DNA of 64,000 nt from Umbilicaria muhlenbergii (Eukaryota; Ascomycota; Lecanoromycetes; Umbilicariales; Umbilicariaceae): NCBI GenBank assembly GCA_000611775.1, contig KK106983.1, positions 1,692,820 to 1,756,819 on the forward strand. The letters run 5' to 3'. Positions within the stretch are counted from its first letter, which is position 1. Each line of letters opens with the position of its first letter. A program made the translations under genes and the position numbers. The notes below the pieces were generated by a model, which saw only the letters and a list, made by a program, of their open reading frames with translations, did no database searches and was not told the origin of the DNA. Below, piece after piece: positions 22,233 to 34,839 of the stretch.

Positions 22233-22392
22233 GTAAGTATCCACTGGCGCATCACAACTGCTTACGATCATTCAGCTGGAGCTCAGACGTGTGGACAAGC
22301 TGACGTCTTTTCGTCTTCACCTTGTGGCTACTCTTCCTTACGGGTTCGGCCCACAACGTCGAGCGACTTCTCACTGACAACTTTTTCTGTAG
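22233..22392 (+). other. Probable 5'-UTR intron of HSP90
   Basis: A 160-nt segment with consensus donor GTAAGT, branch-like CACTGACAAC and acceptor TTTTTCTGTAG, ending 23 nt before the HSP90 start codon. The frame upstream happens to stay open, but the strong splice signals favour an untranslated intron. Confidence 0.6.
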
Positions 22393-22415
22393 AATTCACA
22401 TCCATCACCGCAATC

Positions 22416-24635
22416 ATGCCTGGCGAGACTTTCGAGTTCCAGGCTGAGATTTCTCAGCTCCTATCCCTCATCATCAACACAGTCTACTCGAACAAGGAGA
22501 TCTTTCTACGAGAACTTATCTCCAACTCCTCGGACGCTCTAGACAAGATCCGCTATGAGGCTCTTTCGGATCCAAGCAAGCTGGACTCCGGCAAAGACCT
22601 CCGAATCGACATCATCCCAGACAAGGAAAACAAGACTCTTACCATCCGTGACACCGGTATTGGCATGACCAAAGCCGTGAGTACATCTCTTACACCTCAC
22701 CTCTGGTTGCGATAGACTAATTTTCTCAGGATCTTGTCAATAACCTCGGCACCATTGCACGCTCAGGCACCAAGCAGTTTATGGAGGCTCTCACTGCCGG
22801 TGCTGACATCTCCATGATTGGCCAATTCGGCGTCGGTTTCTATTCCGCATACCTTGTTGCCGACAAGGTCACTGTTGTCTCAAAACACAACGATGACGAG
22901 CAATATATCTGGGAGTCGAGCGCCGGCGGTACCTTTACGCTCGAACAAGATGAATCTGGTGAGCAGCTTGGCCGCGGTACTAAGATGATTCTCCACCTCA
23001 AGGACGAGCAGACCGACTACCTAAATGAGAGCAAGATCAAGGAGGTTGTCAAGAAGCACTCCGAGTTCATCTCTTACCCCATCTACCTACACGTCCTTAA
23101 GGAGACCGAGAAGGAGGTCCCCGATGAAGATGCCGAAGAGTCGAAGGAAGAGGACGAGGAGAAGAAGGCCAAGATCGAGGAAGTCGATGACGAAGAGGAG
23201 GAGAAGAAAGAGAAGAAGACCAAGAAGGTCAAGGAGAGCAAGATCGAAGAGGAAGAGCTCAACAAGACCAAGCCCATCTGGACGAGGAACCCCTCCGACA
23301 TTACAGCTGAGGAGTATGGTGCATTCTACAAATCACTGTCAAAGTAAGTTCCCCTCATTCGTCATTGCCCGGTGGAGCCTTTGCTAACGCCTATCTAGTG
23401 ACTGGGAAGATCACTTGGCCGTCAAGCATTTCTCTGTCGAGGGTCAACTCGAATTCCGCGCCATCCTCTTCGTGCCCAAGCGCGCACCCTTCGATCTTTT
23501 CGAGACTAAGAAGACCAAGAACAACATCAAGCTCTACGTTCGCCGTGTCTTCATCACTGACGATGCTACCGACCTCATTCCTGAGTGGCTAAGCTTCGTC
23601 AAGGGTGTCGTCGACTCGGAGGATCTACCTCTCAATCTGTCTCGTGAGACTCTCCAGCAAAACAAGATCATGAAGGTCATCAAGAAGAACATCGTGAAGA
23701 AGACCCTCGAGCTCTTCAATGAGATCGCCGAGGACCGTGAGCAATTCGACAAGTTCTACACTGCCTTCAGCAAGAACATCAAGCTTGGAATCCACGAAGA
23801 CTCCCAAAATCGTCAAGCTCTTGCCAAGCTTCTCCGGTTCAACTCGACCAAATCTGGCGATGAGACCACGTCCCTCACCGACTACATTACCCGTATGCCA
23901 GAAGTCCAGAAGAACATGTACTACATTACCGGCGAGTCTCTTAAAGCCGTGCAGAAGTCGCCATTCCTTGACTCGCTCAAGGAGAAGGGCTTCGAGGTTC
24001 TCTTCTTGGTTGACCCCATCGACGAGTATGCCATGACTCAGCTCAAGGAGTTTGACGGCAAGAAGTTGGTCGACATCACCAAGGACTTCGAACTCGAGGA
24101 GACCGAAGAGGAGAAGAAGCAGCGCGAGGCTGAGGAGAAGGAGTACGAGGGACTGGCCAAGGCCTTGAAGAATGTGCTCGGTGATAAGGTAGAGAAGGTC
24201 GTTGTCAGCCACAAGTTGGTTGGCGCCCCCTGTGCCATCCGTACCGGCCAGTTCGGTTGGTCCGCCAACATGGAGCGTATTATGAAGGCCCAGGCTCTCC
24301 GTGACACCTCCATGAGCTCGTACATGTCATCGAAGAAGACGTTCGAGATCTCGCCCAAGTCACCGATCATCAAGGAGTTGAAGAAGAAGGTTGAGGCTGA
24401 CGGCGAGAACGACCGTACTGTCAAATCGATCACACAGCTCTTGTTCGAGACATCCCTGCTTGTGTCAGGTTTCACCATCGACGAGCCAGCCGGCTTCGCT
24501 GAGCGCATCCACAAGTTGGTGTCGTTGGGCTTGAACGTTGATGAGGAAGCGGAGACTAGCGAGGAGAAGGCTGAGGAGGAGTCGGTAGCCGCGGCCGAGA
24601 CGACTGGTGAGAGTGCTATGGAGGAGGTTGATTAG
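22416..24635 (+). CDS. hsp90: Cytosolic heat shock protein 90
   Basis: Three exons (22416-22676, 22730-23343, 23399-24635) give 703 residues. The N-terminal GHKL ATPase is complete: [54 protein letters not shown] and [17 protein letters not shown]. The charged Lys/Glu linker, middle domain (SRETLQQNK with the catalytic-loop Arg/Gln) and C-terminal dimerisation domain follow, ending in MEEVD, the TPR co-chaperone docking motif that marks the cytosolic form. It folds kinases, steroid-receptor-type and other clients with Sti1, Aha1 and Sba1. Length is typical. It lies 686 bp downstream of the septin-like gene on the same strand; its own promoter has heat-shock element candidates. Confidence 0.98.
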
Positions 24636-25307
24636 ATGCATCAGGTGTTTATGTAACGTCTAACGCACTTCCCTTCGTCACATCACCCACTTGCTTGCTC
24701 TTCCACTTCGTTTCTTCGGGTGTTGGAATCGCATCTCGTGTGCTAGAGCATAAGTTCCTGAGACCCCTGGAGTAGCGGCTGAAGGACTTCTTCATAGCAT
24801 GTACTTTAGTATCTGCAGCACCAGCGTTGACAGGTAGTTAGGACAGAAAAAGCAGAAACCTTTTTAATGTACAGGTTGTCTCCATCTGATTGTGACGTGA
24901 ATATTGAGTAGCTTCGTGTCCAGTAACAATTTAGTTTGTTCTGTTGCGATCACCCAAGGCTAATGCTCTCAAGGGGAATTGGCATCACGAGAGCCAACAG
25001 CCAATATGTCTGTACGAAACCAGGAGTATTACTCCACATCAAGAATTCACAGCGTTTGGATGGAGCTGCTCCTCTCCTGGCTTTTTCAGGTTAGCGCAGC
25101 GAGTTAGGGCTTTCCTCGGTCTTTCGGTCATGACGCGACCTCGTCCATTCACCGGTCGTCTCATAAGGTAAGCTTGGCATTCTCAATTAGTGTCTATATA
25201 GGGCAGTTTCTCTTCTTCCGACTTACTTCTCCCATCCTGTCCTTACACCAGTAACATCTCCAGGCTTCGTTGGCTCAAGCAAAGCAACACGACCGTCGGA
25301 CGCTGCC
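24636..25307. other. Intergenic, no gene seen
   Basis: HSP90 3' flank and promoter of the secreted protein gene; a TATATA-like stretch lies near 25194-25200. No other feature. Confidence 0.55.
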
Positions 25308-27218
25308 ATGTTCTTCAAGATGGCTCAAAGTGTGTTGTTCCTCCTCGCTGTCATCGCACCTCTTCACGTCCACGGCAATCCTGTAGCTCAAGCTTCGTCT
25401 TTGCAGACATCGACCTCGACATCGACTTGTACAACCTACCTACTTCTGAACTCCGTCGTACTTCCGGCTCCTACGACTGTCACGTGGATCTCTTCAACCA
25501 CTTCGACCAGCACTGTTGACTGTGGAGGTTGCTCGTTAGCAGTACAGGTGCATTATGCGTGCTGTCAAGGGGTAAAGACCTGATCATCGTTAGTGACTGA
25601 CTCGTTGGACTAATGAATGTGGAAGATGCCTGCGTACAATGTCACGACCACTATTCCCGTGACGACTTATACGGCTTATGCTTGCTCTGGAACGACATCG
25701 GCACCGTCGGTATGTCTAGTGAAGACACTTGTATGTTCATCGGGGAAACTGATGGATTAGTAGACCTCCACTATTACAGGAACAACCACGGTGCTGGGGA
25801 TGGGATCCACTGTCTCCTCGACGGTAGGTACTCTCGCAATCGAACACATCTCCACTTCTCTTGCTGCAGCTTCCTGATCCCCATAGACGAGCGCACTGTC
25901 TGCGAACGCCACCTGTACCACCATCGAACCCCTCGCTCCAATACCTTCTTGTCCCACTCTTGTTGGTCCGATAGCTGCAAACACAACCCTCTGCCACCAA
26001 TGTCCGACCACTTTCGAAGCGGTACAGACCTGTCCATATTCCTGCCAACTGCCGCCAGTAGAAAAGGATGTGACCTCAGGGCCATTCTGCTCACTTACCA
26101 ACGTCACCGGGCAGATACTCGAACCTGGCTTTGGTCCAGCGCAGTGCCAGCACTGCCTGCCGCCTTGCGATGCATCCATAACCTTAACAACAACCACGAT
26201 GACCACGACGTCGGCGAGCTCAACTACCATCTCATCCTTATCTGTGAGTCCTCCCCATAAGCCTGTCTCGTCATATGCTTCTTGGGTTACATTATACTGA
26301 CCGCAACAGACCAGCACAGAATCTTCAAACGCAACCTGTACCAGCATCGACCCGCTCGCTCCAACACCCACACCTTGCCCGTTTCTCGGAGACAACCCTC
26401 ACTGCACTGAATGCCAGATCACTCCTGCAGGGATGATGAGCTGTCCTTACCTTTGCCAATTTCCGTCATCTGCACCGGGCTCGGAGGCCTCCGGACCTTT
26501 CTGTTCAGATAGCGATGTTGGTGGGCAGGTTCTCGAACCCGGGACTGGTCCGGCGACATGTCAGCGATGCCTGCCACCGTGCAATACATCTTCAATCTCT
26601 ACAACAGTTGCTACGAGCTCAACGTCAATAGCTGAAGGAGATAATGACTCGACCTCGACCTCTAAGACTGACAAGGACTCAACTTCGACCTCTGCAGCTG
26701 ATAAGGACTTGACGTCTACCTCCACCCCCGACAAGGACGTGACATCGACCACTGCAACTGACAAGGGCTCGACATCGAGCTTCACTGCTGACAAGGACTT
26801 GACATCTACCTCCGTTGCTGACGGGGACTCAACGTCAACCTCTACTGCCGATAAGGACTCGATATCGACCTCTGAGGCCGACAAGGTATCCACGTCAAAC
26901 AGTATGGCTGACGTGGTCTCAGTGCCGACCTTCACGGGCGACAAGGACTCAACATCGACCTCTGTGACAGACAAAGACTCGACGTCAACCTCCTCGACCA
27001 GTAAGCAGACGTCAGCGTCAGTCTCAACAAGCAACACAGGGATCTTGGCATCGATAAGCCCCACTTGCACCGTCAAAAAGGCGGAGTGGCCCTTCCAAGG
27101 CCAAGCGAAAGCACCCTATGTAGGTTGGGGTTTTTGGCCCCGCCTCGAACGTCGTCAAGACTCGTATGGCGTACCAGAGTGTGAGCCAAGGGCAACATCA
27201 TCACCGTGGAATACTTAA
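25308..27218 (+). CDS. Secreted Cys-rich, Ser/Thr-repeat protein
   Basis: Five exons, all joined in phase 0: 25308-25571, 25626-25709, 25764-25823, 25887-26243, 26310-27218; 557 residues. The first 23 residues (MFFKMAQSVLFLLAVIAPLH, then VHG) form a signal peptide. Two related Cys-rich modules, one in each of the last two exons, share NATCT, CPYxCQ, SGPFCS, GQ(I/V)LEPG, GPA, CQ and CLPPC. A Ser/Thr-rich tract follows with about 12 copies of a 10-residue unit of type DKDSTSTSxA (about 26637-27000), a likely O-glycosylated stalk. The tail is short and basic/aromatic with no GPI signal. It is probably exported and wall-associated or an adhesin/effector; function is unknown. Exon 3 could use a nearby alternative acceptor. 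Phase-0 exons would permit module duplication by exon copying. Confidence 0.8.
26637..27000 (+). repeat. 30-bp coding tandem repeat (about 12 copies)
   Basis: Inside the secreted protein gene, a 30-bp unit encoding D-K-D-S-T-S-T-S-x-x is repeated head to tail with drift in individual copies. Copies differ in sequence enough that recent slippage is limited to parts of the array. Confidence 0.8.
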
Positions 27219-28690
27219 TCACGTTCAAGCTGTCCATCTTCGGCTATTTTCCGTGTTGGAAGAGGTGAGAGCCTTGGGGTCTAGTACAGTGTGTAGAGTA
27301 GGTTTAGCTACAATGGGGGGAAACTTGGCCGGAATAGATTGCTTCATTGTTGCAGTAAGGAATTGCTAGCAGAGATTTGCTGAAGATTGCTATTGTTTAA
27401 TAGAACGCGCAAGTGCTGGTCTTTGGCTTCGATATACTTTCTGGCTCCTGCATAGCAGCCTAAACCAGTTCCCATTTGATTGAGGGTGTGATGGATCGCG
27501 TGGGAGAGGCGAATAGCGGCATGTGTGCATGCCACCAGTGATATCCAGTTGGGCCGAGGAGATAGCAAAGTCGAGTGCCGTACTACTGCAGCTTGATCTC
27601 CTAGGCTGCCACAGTGACATGCTGCGAGGCCCTGGAAGTACATGCCAGATGCAGGCGAGAGATCTCATATAGCCACATATAGCAATCGAGGAGAAGGAGG
27701 CATCGCATGGATGCCCTGCGGAGTGCCCATGGCAGTGGGGGAATCTGCCCTGCAGCTAAGGACCCCGAGGGTAAGTACGAGGGACAGACAGGCATCCATT
27801 TGGAATCTTCCTTCTCTTGACGGACGGCCCTCCGGTGGCGCTGGTAGCAAATCATGACAAGGCATTGACAGGAGACAGAGCCTTGTCCGGCAGAATTTCA
27901 TCATTGATGCAGAAGAGACAGGGCTTGACAGGTAAGGTACATATGCCTCTTCAATCCCTCGTGGACTTGTGCGACGGTGCGTGAACGCTTTGTCCATCGG
28001 TACAGTCAAAACCGATCAGGTGGAGAAAGCCTCAAAAGCGCAGGATTAGACCCTTGGACTGGGACTGGCTTGAGTGGCCACTTTAGCTGCTGTGCGACGT
28101 TCTTGTTACGAAACAATCCTCGGATTTGCCTTCGTTATGGTTAGCTGACTTCCTACTGGAGGCAAACTTGGTAAAGACCCAGCGCGAGTGAGCCACAACT
28201 TCCAGCCCCTCCCCCACCACCAGACCCGGTCCCTTGTTCAACCATTACTCGACCGTAATTCGCTTCTCGACGTGGGGGGCTGCAAGCCTGCAATCCCCGA
28301 TTCCACTCGTTGTTCATAGGTCCAAGCCAATCCTTCCCGCCTGTGCTAACTCTCTGTTGGTTCCTTTGCGACCTCAATTCGATCAAGCAGTTCACTGCTT
28401 TGCGGCTTTGGAGCAGGGCCGAGAACTTCCTCATCTTTGCACCATGACCTCGACGGCATCATCGCGACAGTGAGGCATACCGTCTTAGCGGCAGTCACAA
28501 CGACACAGGAAACCCGCGTAGGTGCCACACGCGGCGCCTATAGCACACGGAATTCGAATCGCAACCGGCAGGTGACAAGGTCACACCGAACGTCGCTCAG
28601 ACATCCCATACCACTCTCAACTCACTTCGAGGCACTCCGCCCAACTGCTCAGCGGTCGCGAATACTCACGTACGATAGCCGGCACTTGTC
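27219..28690. other. Intergenic / long leader of the bHLH gene
   Basis: No supported gene on either strand. The part from about 28200 likely contains the 5' leader of the bHLH gene. Open frames here lack domain character and splice-consistent extensions. Confidence 0.5.
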
Positions 28691-30919
28691 ATGAACCAAA
28701 CTACAACTCCAGCATGGTCGCCAATGGTCTCAGGTCCAGAGGACGACTTTGCCAATTTCCTCGAGTTTAGCGACCTGCAACTCAATTTCCCGACGTTCGA
28801 TGGAACTCAGAATGAAGACAGCATGCAGCAGGATGCTGTGGTCGGATTAGACACAGCCATGGAGAACGTTGGTGAGCTGATGGAGCTCAAGGAGGGGCAA
28901 GCGCAACAGCAAATGGAGCAACAGGATATGCAGCAACAGCCATCTTCGATGGGCATGATGGAGAATTTGCAAGGCTCGACGGACTCTCTCTTGGATATGG
29001 ATATGCAGGTTCAGCTGTTTCAGGAGCAACAGCAGCAGCACCAGATGCAAGGCCAACACTATCAAAGACACAACATGGTTCCACCCACACCCAACAGTAT
29101 CGAAATGCAGGGAGGGAAAGCGCACTACTACCAACATATGGATCCCCAGGCCCAGGCCATGTACGAGCGGTACAGTCGGCATCAGAAGGACCAGGTATAG
29201 GCGTTACACCTCATCCCTTGCATCACAGCCAGCTAACCTATTTATAGATGACTTTTACACCTTTGGTATCTCCCGCGGTTACTCCTCTCGATACCCAGTT
29301 CCGCATGCCGGAGTTCACCATCCCGGGTGAATACTTCAGTCCTCTTACTTCGCCGGCCTTGGAAGCGCAGAATCACGCCGCGAATCGTTCGGTCTACGGA
29401 GCTGTGCGCAGTGCAGATGCTTCAGAAATGACGTCTCCAATAGACATGAACATTGACCTAGGCACCGCTATTGGAGCTCAAAGCCCTAATCTCATTCGTA
29501 AGCCAAGAAGGAAAGCAAGTACTACATCCACGAAAAACCCCGCTCGCGCGGTAAGGCAATCTCCCGCAATGAAACCTCAAACACGAAGAAGACAAGCATC
29601 CAGCACAAGTATTCCGCCTAAAGAGGTCGCAGAGATTATCGAAGAAGCCAGGAGATCCAAGCAAAACGGCAGCACTTCCCATCCGCACCCAGGAAAGATG
29701 CCACTGCCCTACAGCCAGGATAGCTCCGAGGCCGAATCAGTATCCCCAGAATCTTTGTCCGAGGCTCTTATGCCGCCACCCGCTACACCGCGACCTGGCT
29801 CTGCTGGAAGGTCTCCATATCTGGCTGGAAAGCTAAACGGTTCCAAATCTGCTCCGCTGCTAGCCATGAGCAATGAACCTGCGACACCAGCATCGTTGAT
29901 GAAGATTCGCAAACTGGCTGGCAAGGCTTTAAGCAGACAGCAGTCGTCTTCAAATTTAAGGGAGCAGGCTTCACTCGCCGAGACTGAAATGGAACAAATC
30001 ATGGAGGATATTGTTCTCCCTGAACCGGCCAGGACATCTAAGCCTGATCTTCCACCTATCAATACCGACAGTGCAAATCAGGAAGATCAGACTACGCCAA
30101 CTTTATCAGCTCGGAAACCACCCTACTTTGGTCCTCTCAGTGCACCTCCTACGTCTACGAGCTCTATTTTTCCAAGCCCTCAGCTTGGAGCGTCGCCTTC
30201 GCCGGGTGGATCAATGTCCAGCAAGCGTACGGAGCCCAAGCCTCTCGGCCGCGCGTGTAAAAAGCGCAATACTACTACCTCTGTGCATGTCAGCCCCGCA
30301 TTACGTCCGAAGATTTCTCCAAGCATCAAGCCTCTGCTACCAGAAGGAGGTATGTGAACCACCGTTTCCTAACCCTTACCCCGTGAACATGAATTGATGT
30401 TCATTGGCTATAGCAACGGTGAGCTCCGAAACCTCCGCCCTCCTCCTCGCCTCCAAATCCAACTACCAAAACATCCTCGAGGGCACCCACCTCCCCGGCG
30501 TCTCCTACCCCGAAGCTCTCTCCACCAACCTGACGTCCAAACGCACCTCCCACAAAATCGCCGAGCAGGGACGCAGGAACCGCATCAACAACGCTCTGCA
30601 GGAGATTGCCGCCTTGTTGCCATCGTCCGCCACCCCGGCCACTAACGCCGCCGCCGCCGCCGCCACCACCACCACCAGTAGTCGCGACGGCTCCGGTAGC
30701 AGCGGCCCGGACTCCACCGGCGGGAATCTGACCTCGGGCTCGGCGGCGCAGCAGAGTAACAGTAAAGCCAGCACGGTCGAGATGGCGATCGATTACATCA
30801 AGGCGCTGCAGAAGGAGCTGAAGGATACGAAGGGGAAATTGGAGGCGGCGGAGAAGAAACTCGAAGAGGGTAGTAGTAGTAACGGTAGTGTCGCTGCTGT
30901 GGAGGGTGCGGCGGGTTAG
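28691..30919 (+). CDS. nuc-1: bHLH transcription factor, NUC-1/PalcA/Pho4-like
   Basis: Three exons (28691-29194, 29248-30349, 30414-30919) give 703 residues. A Gln/Met-rich N-terminal activation-like region is followed by a long Ser/Pro-rich middle. The C-terminal bHLH starts near residue 578: KRTSHKIAEQGRRNRINNAL, basic region with the His/Glu/Arg contacts of E-box binders, then helix 1. A long Ala/Ser/Gly loop separates this from helix 2 (SKASTVEMAIDYIKALQKEL), with a short coiled coil after it. The extended loop and flanking PEALSTNLTS segment match the Neurospora NUC-1 / Aspergillus PalcA family, which switches on phosphate-acquisition genes under phosphate limitation. The phosphate role is inferred from family. 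Codon ends move from C to G within the last exon. Confidence 0.87.
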
Positions 30920-31307
30920 GAAGGGGGGGATCAGTTGGGGTGAAATAAATGGAGTTTTGACGGCATGGGGCTTGCGGTTGGCTTTTGGAGAGGGGCTTTT
31001 TTTTTTCTCTTGTGCACAGGTTTTACTCTCGAATACTCGAGGTCATGCGGGCGGCGGCGGCGGTTCTGGTCCTCATCCACTGGCGGGATGTAATAGTTGC
31101 CACTCTTCGTGTGCTTGCAAATGATTGCGGCGGAGAAAACATGATCTACTGGATATAGTGAAATTGTGTGGACTGTATATATTAGTCGTCAAAAAAACAG
31201 ATGGAAAAGTTTCAGCTGGGTTCTTTGCGTTTGGTTTGCGTGTGTCGTGCTGTGTGAATTTTTGAGTGTAAGGGGGGTGAGAAAAGGGCCAAAAAAAAGT
31301 GATCAGA
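30920..31307. other. Intergenic, bHLH 3' flank and tRNA-His 3' flank
   Basis: Contains short homopolymers and a GGC repeat near 31050. No gene seen. Confidence 0.6.
31291..31298 (-). terminator. Pol III terminator of tRNA-His
   Basis: Eight A on the + strand, so eight T on the transcribed sense strand, nine bases past the tRNA 3' end. Confidence 0.75.
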
Positions 31308-31379
31308 TGCTCGTAGCCTGAATCGAACAGGCGTCGTCCCCGCCACAAGGGGATATACTAACCACTATACTATACGAGC
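31308..31379 (-). tRNA. trnH-GTG: tRNA-His(GTG)
   Basis: 72 nt with all arms: acceptor GCTCGTA/TACGAGC, anticodon stem TCCCC/GGGGA with loop TTGTGGC (anticodon GTG), T-arm GCCTG-TTCGATT-CAGGC, discriminator A. No intron. The D-arm TAGTATAGTGGTTAGTAT is like that of yeast tRNA-His. Confidence 0.95.
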
Positions 31380-33508
31380 TGTGATTGATGAGAAGTGAGT
31401 GCTTACTAGTATTAATAACCGGAATAAAATCATGATCGTCCAATCATGCTACTTCCCACAGCCTGAAAACATGCTCTAGGCCATCGAAAAGAATCAATCC
31501 TAATACTCTACACTAAATGCAAATACTCTACACTCAATTCATCACCCAATCTACGAACAACTACCTTGCCCGCACAATCTCCTCTACCGTGGTTCCACTC
31601 CAGCCAGATCCACCGCACTTCCCGATTAGCGAACACATGCTCTAGCCACCGGATTCCGGTGCAATCTAGAGCACCGCCGCTATTATTGCGTGCCCGGTCC
31701 TCGAACCATTACTCCCTTCAACGGAACGACGGACCCTCGATCGAACAGGACATGTTGCCCGACGAACTATTTGCTGCGGCGCCGATGGTTTATTGATGGC
31801 GCTTTGGCGGCGTGTCGAGAAGGGGCAGGTCGGAGCATACTAACGGTGCTCTATTCCGCTAGGTGCTCTAGTAGCTCCAGGGAGGTTTTAGTCGGTGGTG
31901 ATGGGGTGGCACGGTGGGGAAAGTGTATCGGCGGACGCGGGTGTGTGGAGATGGGGTGCCGGGCAGGGGGTTGCGGCGCGAGAGAGAGAGAGAGGGAGAG
32001 AGAAATGGACTGGGAGAGAGAGAGCGGGGTTGAGGTGTCTTTGATGATCGTCCTGCTGGGATGCTGTCTGTTCGATGGACCCGAGATTCGAGCCAAAGTC
32101 GCCTTGGATTACTCCGGCCTCTTTGTGTCGCTCATGCACGCACGCATCGCACGCAACGACGGAATGGTGGAATGGGAAGGGCCAAGCTTTTTCGTTCAGC
32201 CTTGAGCGTGGGTTTGGCGGACCCCCCTTGCCCCCGTGGCCCCCTGCTGGGCGGCGGCAGTGCGAGAGTTGGGTTCGCAACTGCGAGGACATGCAATCTC
32301 CCGCAGTGCCATGGTGCAGCATCCTTGATCCCGGCGATTGCTAGATCTCGTGCGGGTGGAGAGGGCGCTGGGGCGAATGGGAAGGAGAGGGGAGGGTCGA
32401 GGACTGAGGGGAGTTGGGAAGACCGACTCGCTTGGCGCAATTGCCCAGCCATTGCCTGGCCGGTCGAATTGGGGACTCCCGTTCACTTCCCGCGCCGCTT
32501 CTAGGCTGGCCTGCCGGGCGAACAAACGCTGCAAGCCGGCACGCCTGCGAAAGCTGCCTGCCAACGGCGCCCAAAACGACAGGACAAGACGTGACGAGAC
32601 CAGGCAAGAAGGACAAGACCATCATCACTGTAATGACTTTAATCACTTCGATCATTCGATCATCTTATTGTTCCTTCCAGGCGTCCCGAGAGTCCGGAAT
32701 GTGGCATTGTTGGAAGTGGGCAGCTTGGCACGGAACAAAGTCGGTGGGAACGCTTTTTCCTTTCTCTTTGATTGAACTCAATGCAGCTGCAATCATGCAA
32801 GCCACTTCGCATCATTCGACGGCACCAAGGGACGAGGCACTGCGCTCTGCACACCGCGAGCAAAGACGCCTGCCGACATGCCTGCGCACATGCCTGCACG
32901 CACGGGAGAGCTAAGCCTCCACCCCCATGCCCCGTCAATACATGCTAGTCTGCTGCCTTTCCAGCAAGAACCGCTATACTAAGGTAACTGCTCTCCCCCC
33001 CGGGCCAGCAATAGCATGTCAGGTGCGAGGACACACCTACGACTGACGCCTGTGCATCCGGCTTTCACCACCGGACACGACTTTCCCTTTGTCGTCCTTC
33101 ATTCTCCAACTCGAGTCATTCCCTCTCCCACTCTCGTTACAATATCGTCGGTTGAAAGGTGCAGAATCCGGCATATCCTCACCATCTAATACGGCCAGAC
33201 CACGAATAATCCAGAATACACTGCAGCCACTCACAAGATCAGCCCAGTTGATCAGGAAAGACGCCATCTGAGAAGCGTCAAAGAACACATCTAATGCTCA
33301 GGACTCGTCCGCTGCTTCGAGATTGCGGTGCCATTCAACCTCAACCGGCCCTGGTCATGCTTGGACTCCAACAACGACAAAATCAATGATGACAGCGTGT
33401 CGGCTTCATTCGCTCCCAGACCTGAAAAGACCAGCATGCCCCGATATGAAGGCGACAAGCTCCACGGCCGGTCGAAACGCTTCCCCTGCAGCAACAACGT
33501 CTCACAAT
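31380..33508. other. Intergenic, no supported gene
   Basis: Over 2 kb without a recognisable gene. It includes a GA microsatellite (about 31981-32003) and several short, unsupported frames. The last 190 bp carry an open frame that would extend the DUF7729-like protein upstream of the chosen start. Confidence 0.5.
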
Positions 33509-34839
33509 ATGCGGCCACGGCCCGGACGACGACGACGTCCTACTACCGAACCTCTCACCTTCTTACTGGTAATCTTCTCCACCATCCTGTTACTCTCGAC
33601 GTTATGCACGTCAGCAGGAGCAACAGAGGTCCCAGCTCAATTCCGCCGTGGCCCAGCATTCGCCCGACTGGCTCGAAGAGGCGAAATCCTCGTTGATCGA
33701 CGTCCGTTCACACATGTAGCCGTCCAGCGGCGTCAAGGCGGTGATCCTTTCGACACGGGCACTGCGACCTCAACTGTGTCTTCATCGACCTCGTCCTTTC
33801 GAGATGTCTCGACCTACTCCACCACCGCGACGCCTTTGCCTTCCACCGTAACGGCTCTATCCACTAGCTCCGACTCTTCTACCGCAACCGTAATAACCGC
33901 TCCGGCATCCACTAATGTACCGCTACCACGCCCTTTCGATACCAGTCTGGGCAGTAATTTCACCAGTTCGAATTGTCCGAATTTCTTTAATTCTTTCCTT
34001 GGTAATAGTACTTTTAATTCTTGCCTTCCGCTCAGTCTTCTCTTGCAGGTAAGCTCCCCTTTTCCCTGATCTCCTCCTCCAGCCATCTCCCACTTTGTCT
34101 GCACTCACATCTCCAACTCCATCGCCACCAAGCCCATCTCGTCCACAATGCTAACACCAAACCTACACAGAACTCCAACTCCTTCTTCACAGCCTCCAAG
34201 TCCCTCGCCGCCATCACCGCCACCCTCGACGCCACCTGCCACGTCGTCTTCCCCTCCTGCTCCGCCATCATGGCTTCGCTCGCCGCCCAGATCAAAGACG
34301 ACAGCACCTGCGGGCCGGACTACCGCGCTCAGAACCCGCTCGTGCTGCAGGCTTACAACGGCCTCGTGGCTTATCCGCTGCTTTACAACGCGGGGTGTCT
34401 TCGAGACAACTCTTCCACCACCACTTCCACTTCCACCAACGGTAGTGGTAGCGGTATCAGTAGTAATAACACCACCACCCCCAACCCCTACTGTTTCGCC
34501 TCCGCCATCACCAACTCCTCCTCCCCCAGCGATAGCTACATCTACTACCTCCCCCTCGGCGTCTCGTTACCAGGCGGCGCCCGCCCTTCTTGCTCCAACT
34601 GTCTCCAACAAACCGTGGAGGTCTTCCGACAGGGAGCGCGGGATTCGAACCAGCCCGTCGCGGGCACGTATGCGGGCGCGGCCCTGCAGATCGATCTCGG
34701 GTGTGGGCCGGGGTTCGTGAATGCGACCTTGCCCGCTGCGGGGGGAAAGTCGGGGGCCGTTGGGAGGGGTATGGGGAAGGTGGTGGGGGTTGCGGCGGTG
34801 GGAGTGGTGGTGGTGGTGGTGGTGTTGGGGGGGTTTTAG
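33509..34839 (+). CDS. DUF7729-like secreted, GPI-anchor-type surface protein
   Basis: Two exons (33509-34048, 34171-34839) give 402 residues from the chosen start. The frame continues 62 codons upstream to an ATG at 33323, but the Met at 33509 directly precedes an Arg-rich stretch and a hydrophobic signal/anchor (LTFLLVIFSTILLLSTLCTS). A Ser/Thr-rich region leads to a Cys-rich domain starting NCPNFFNSFLGNSTFNSC, with TLDATCHVVFPSC, NPYCFASAITN, YYLPLGVSLPGG, CSNCLQQTVEVF and CGPGFVNATL. This matches my memory of the fungal DUF7729 domain. The C-terminus (VGVAAVGVVVVVVVLGGF) looks like a GPI-attachment signal, so it is probably a plasma-membrane or wall protein of unknown role. Codons switch from C-ending to G-ending near 34650. 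Confidence 0.83.

Larger units (their letters stand above)
21730..22415. other. HSP90 promoter and leader region
   Basis: Holds the septin-like 3' flank, heat-shock element candidates, a TATA-like box and the HSP90 5' leader, which appears to contain an intron (described separately). Confidence 0.6.

Noticed and set aside
22125-22415. N-terminal extension of HSP90 in the same open frame
   Set aside because: HSP90 starts at [16 protein letters not shown] by family; the extension contains strong intron signals and fits an untranslated leader.
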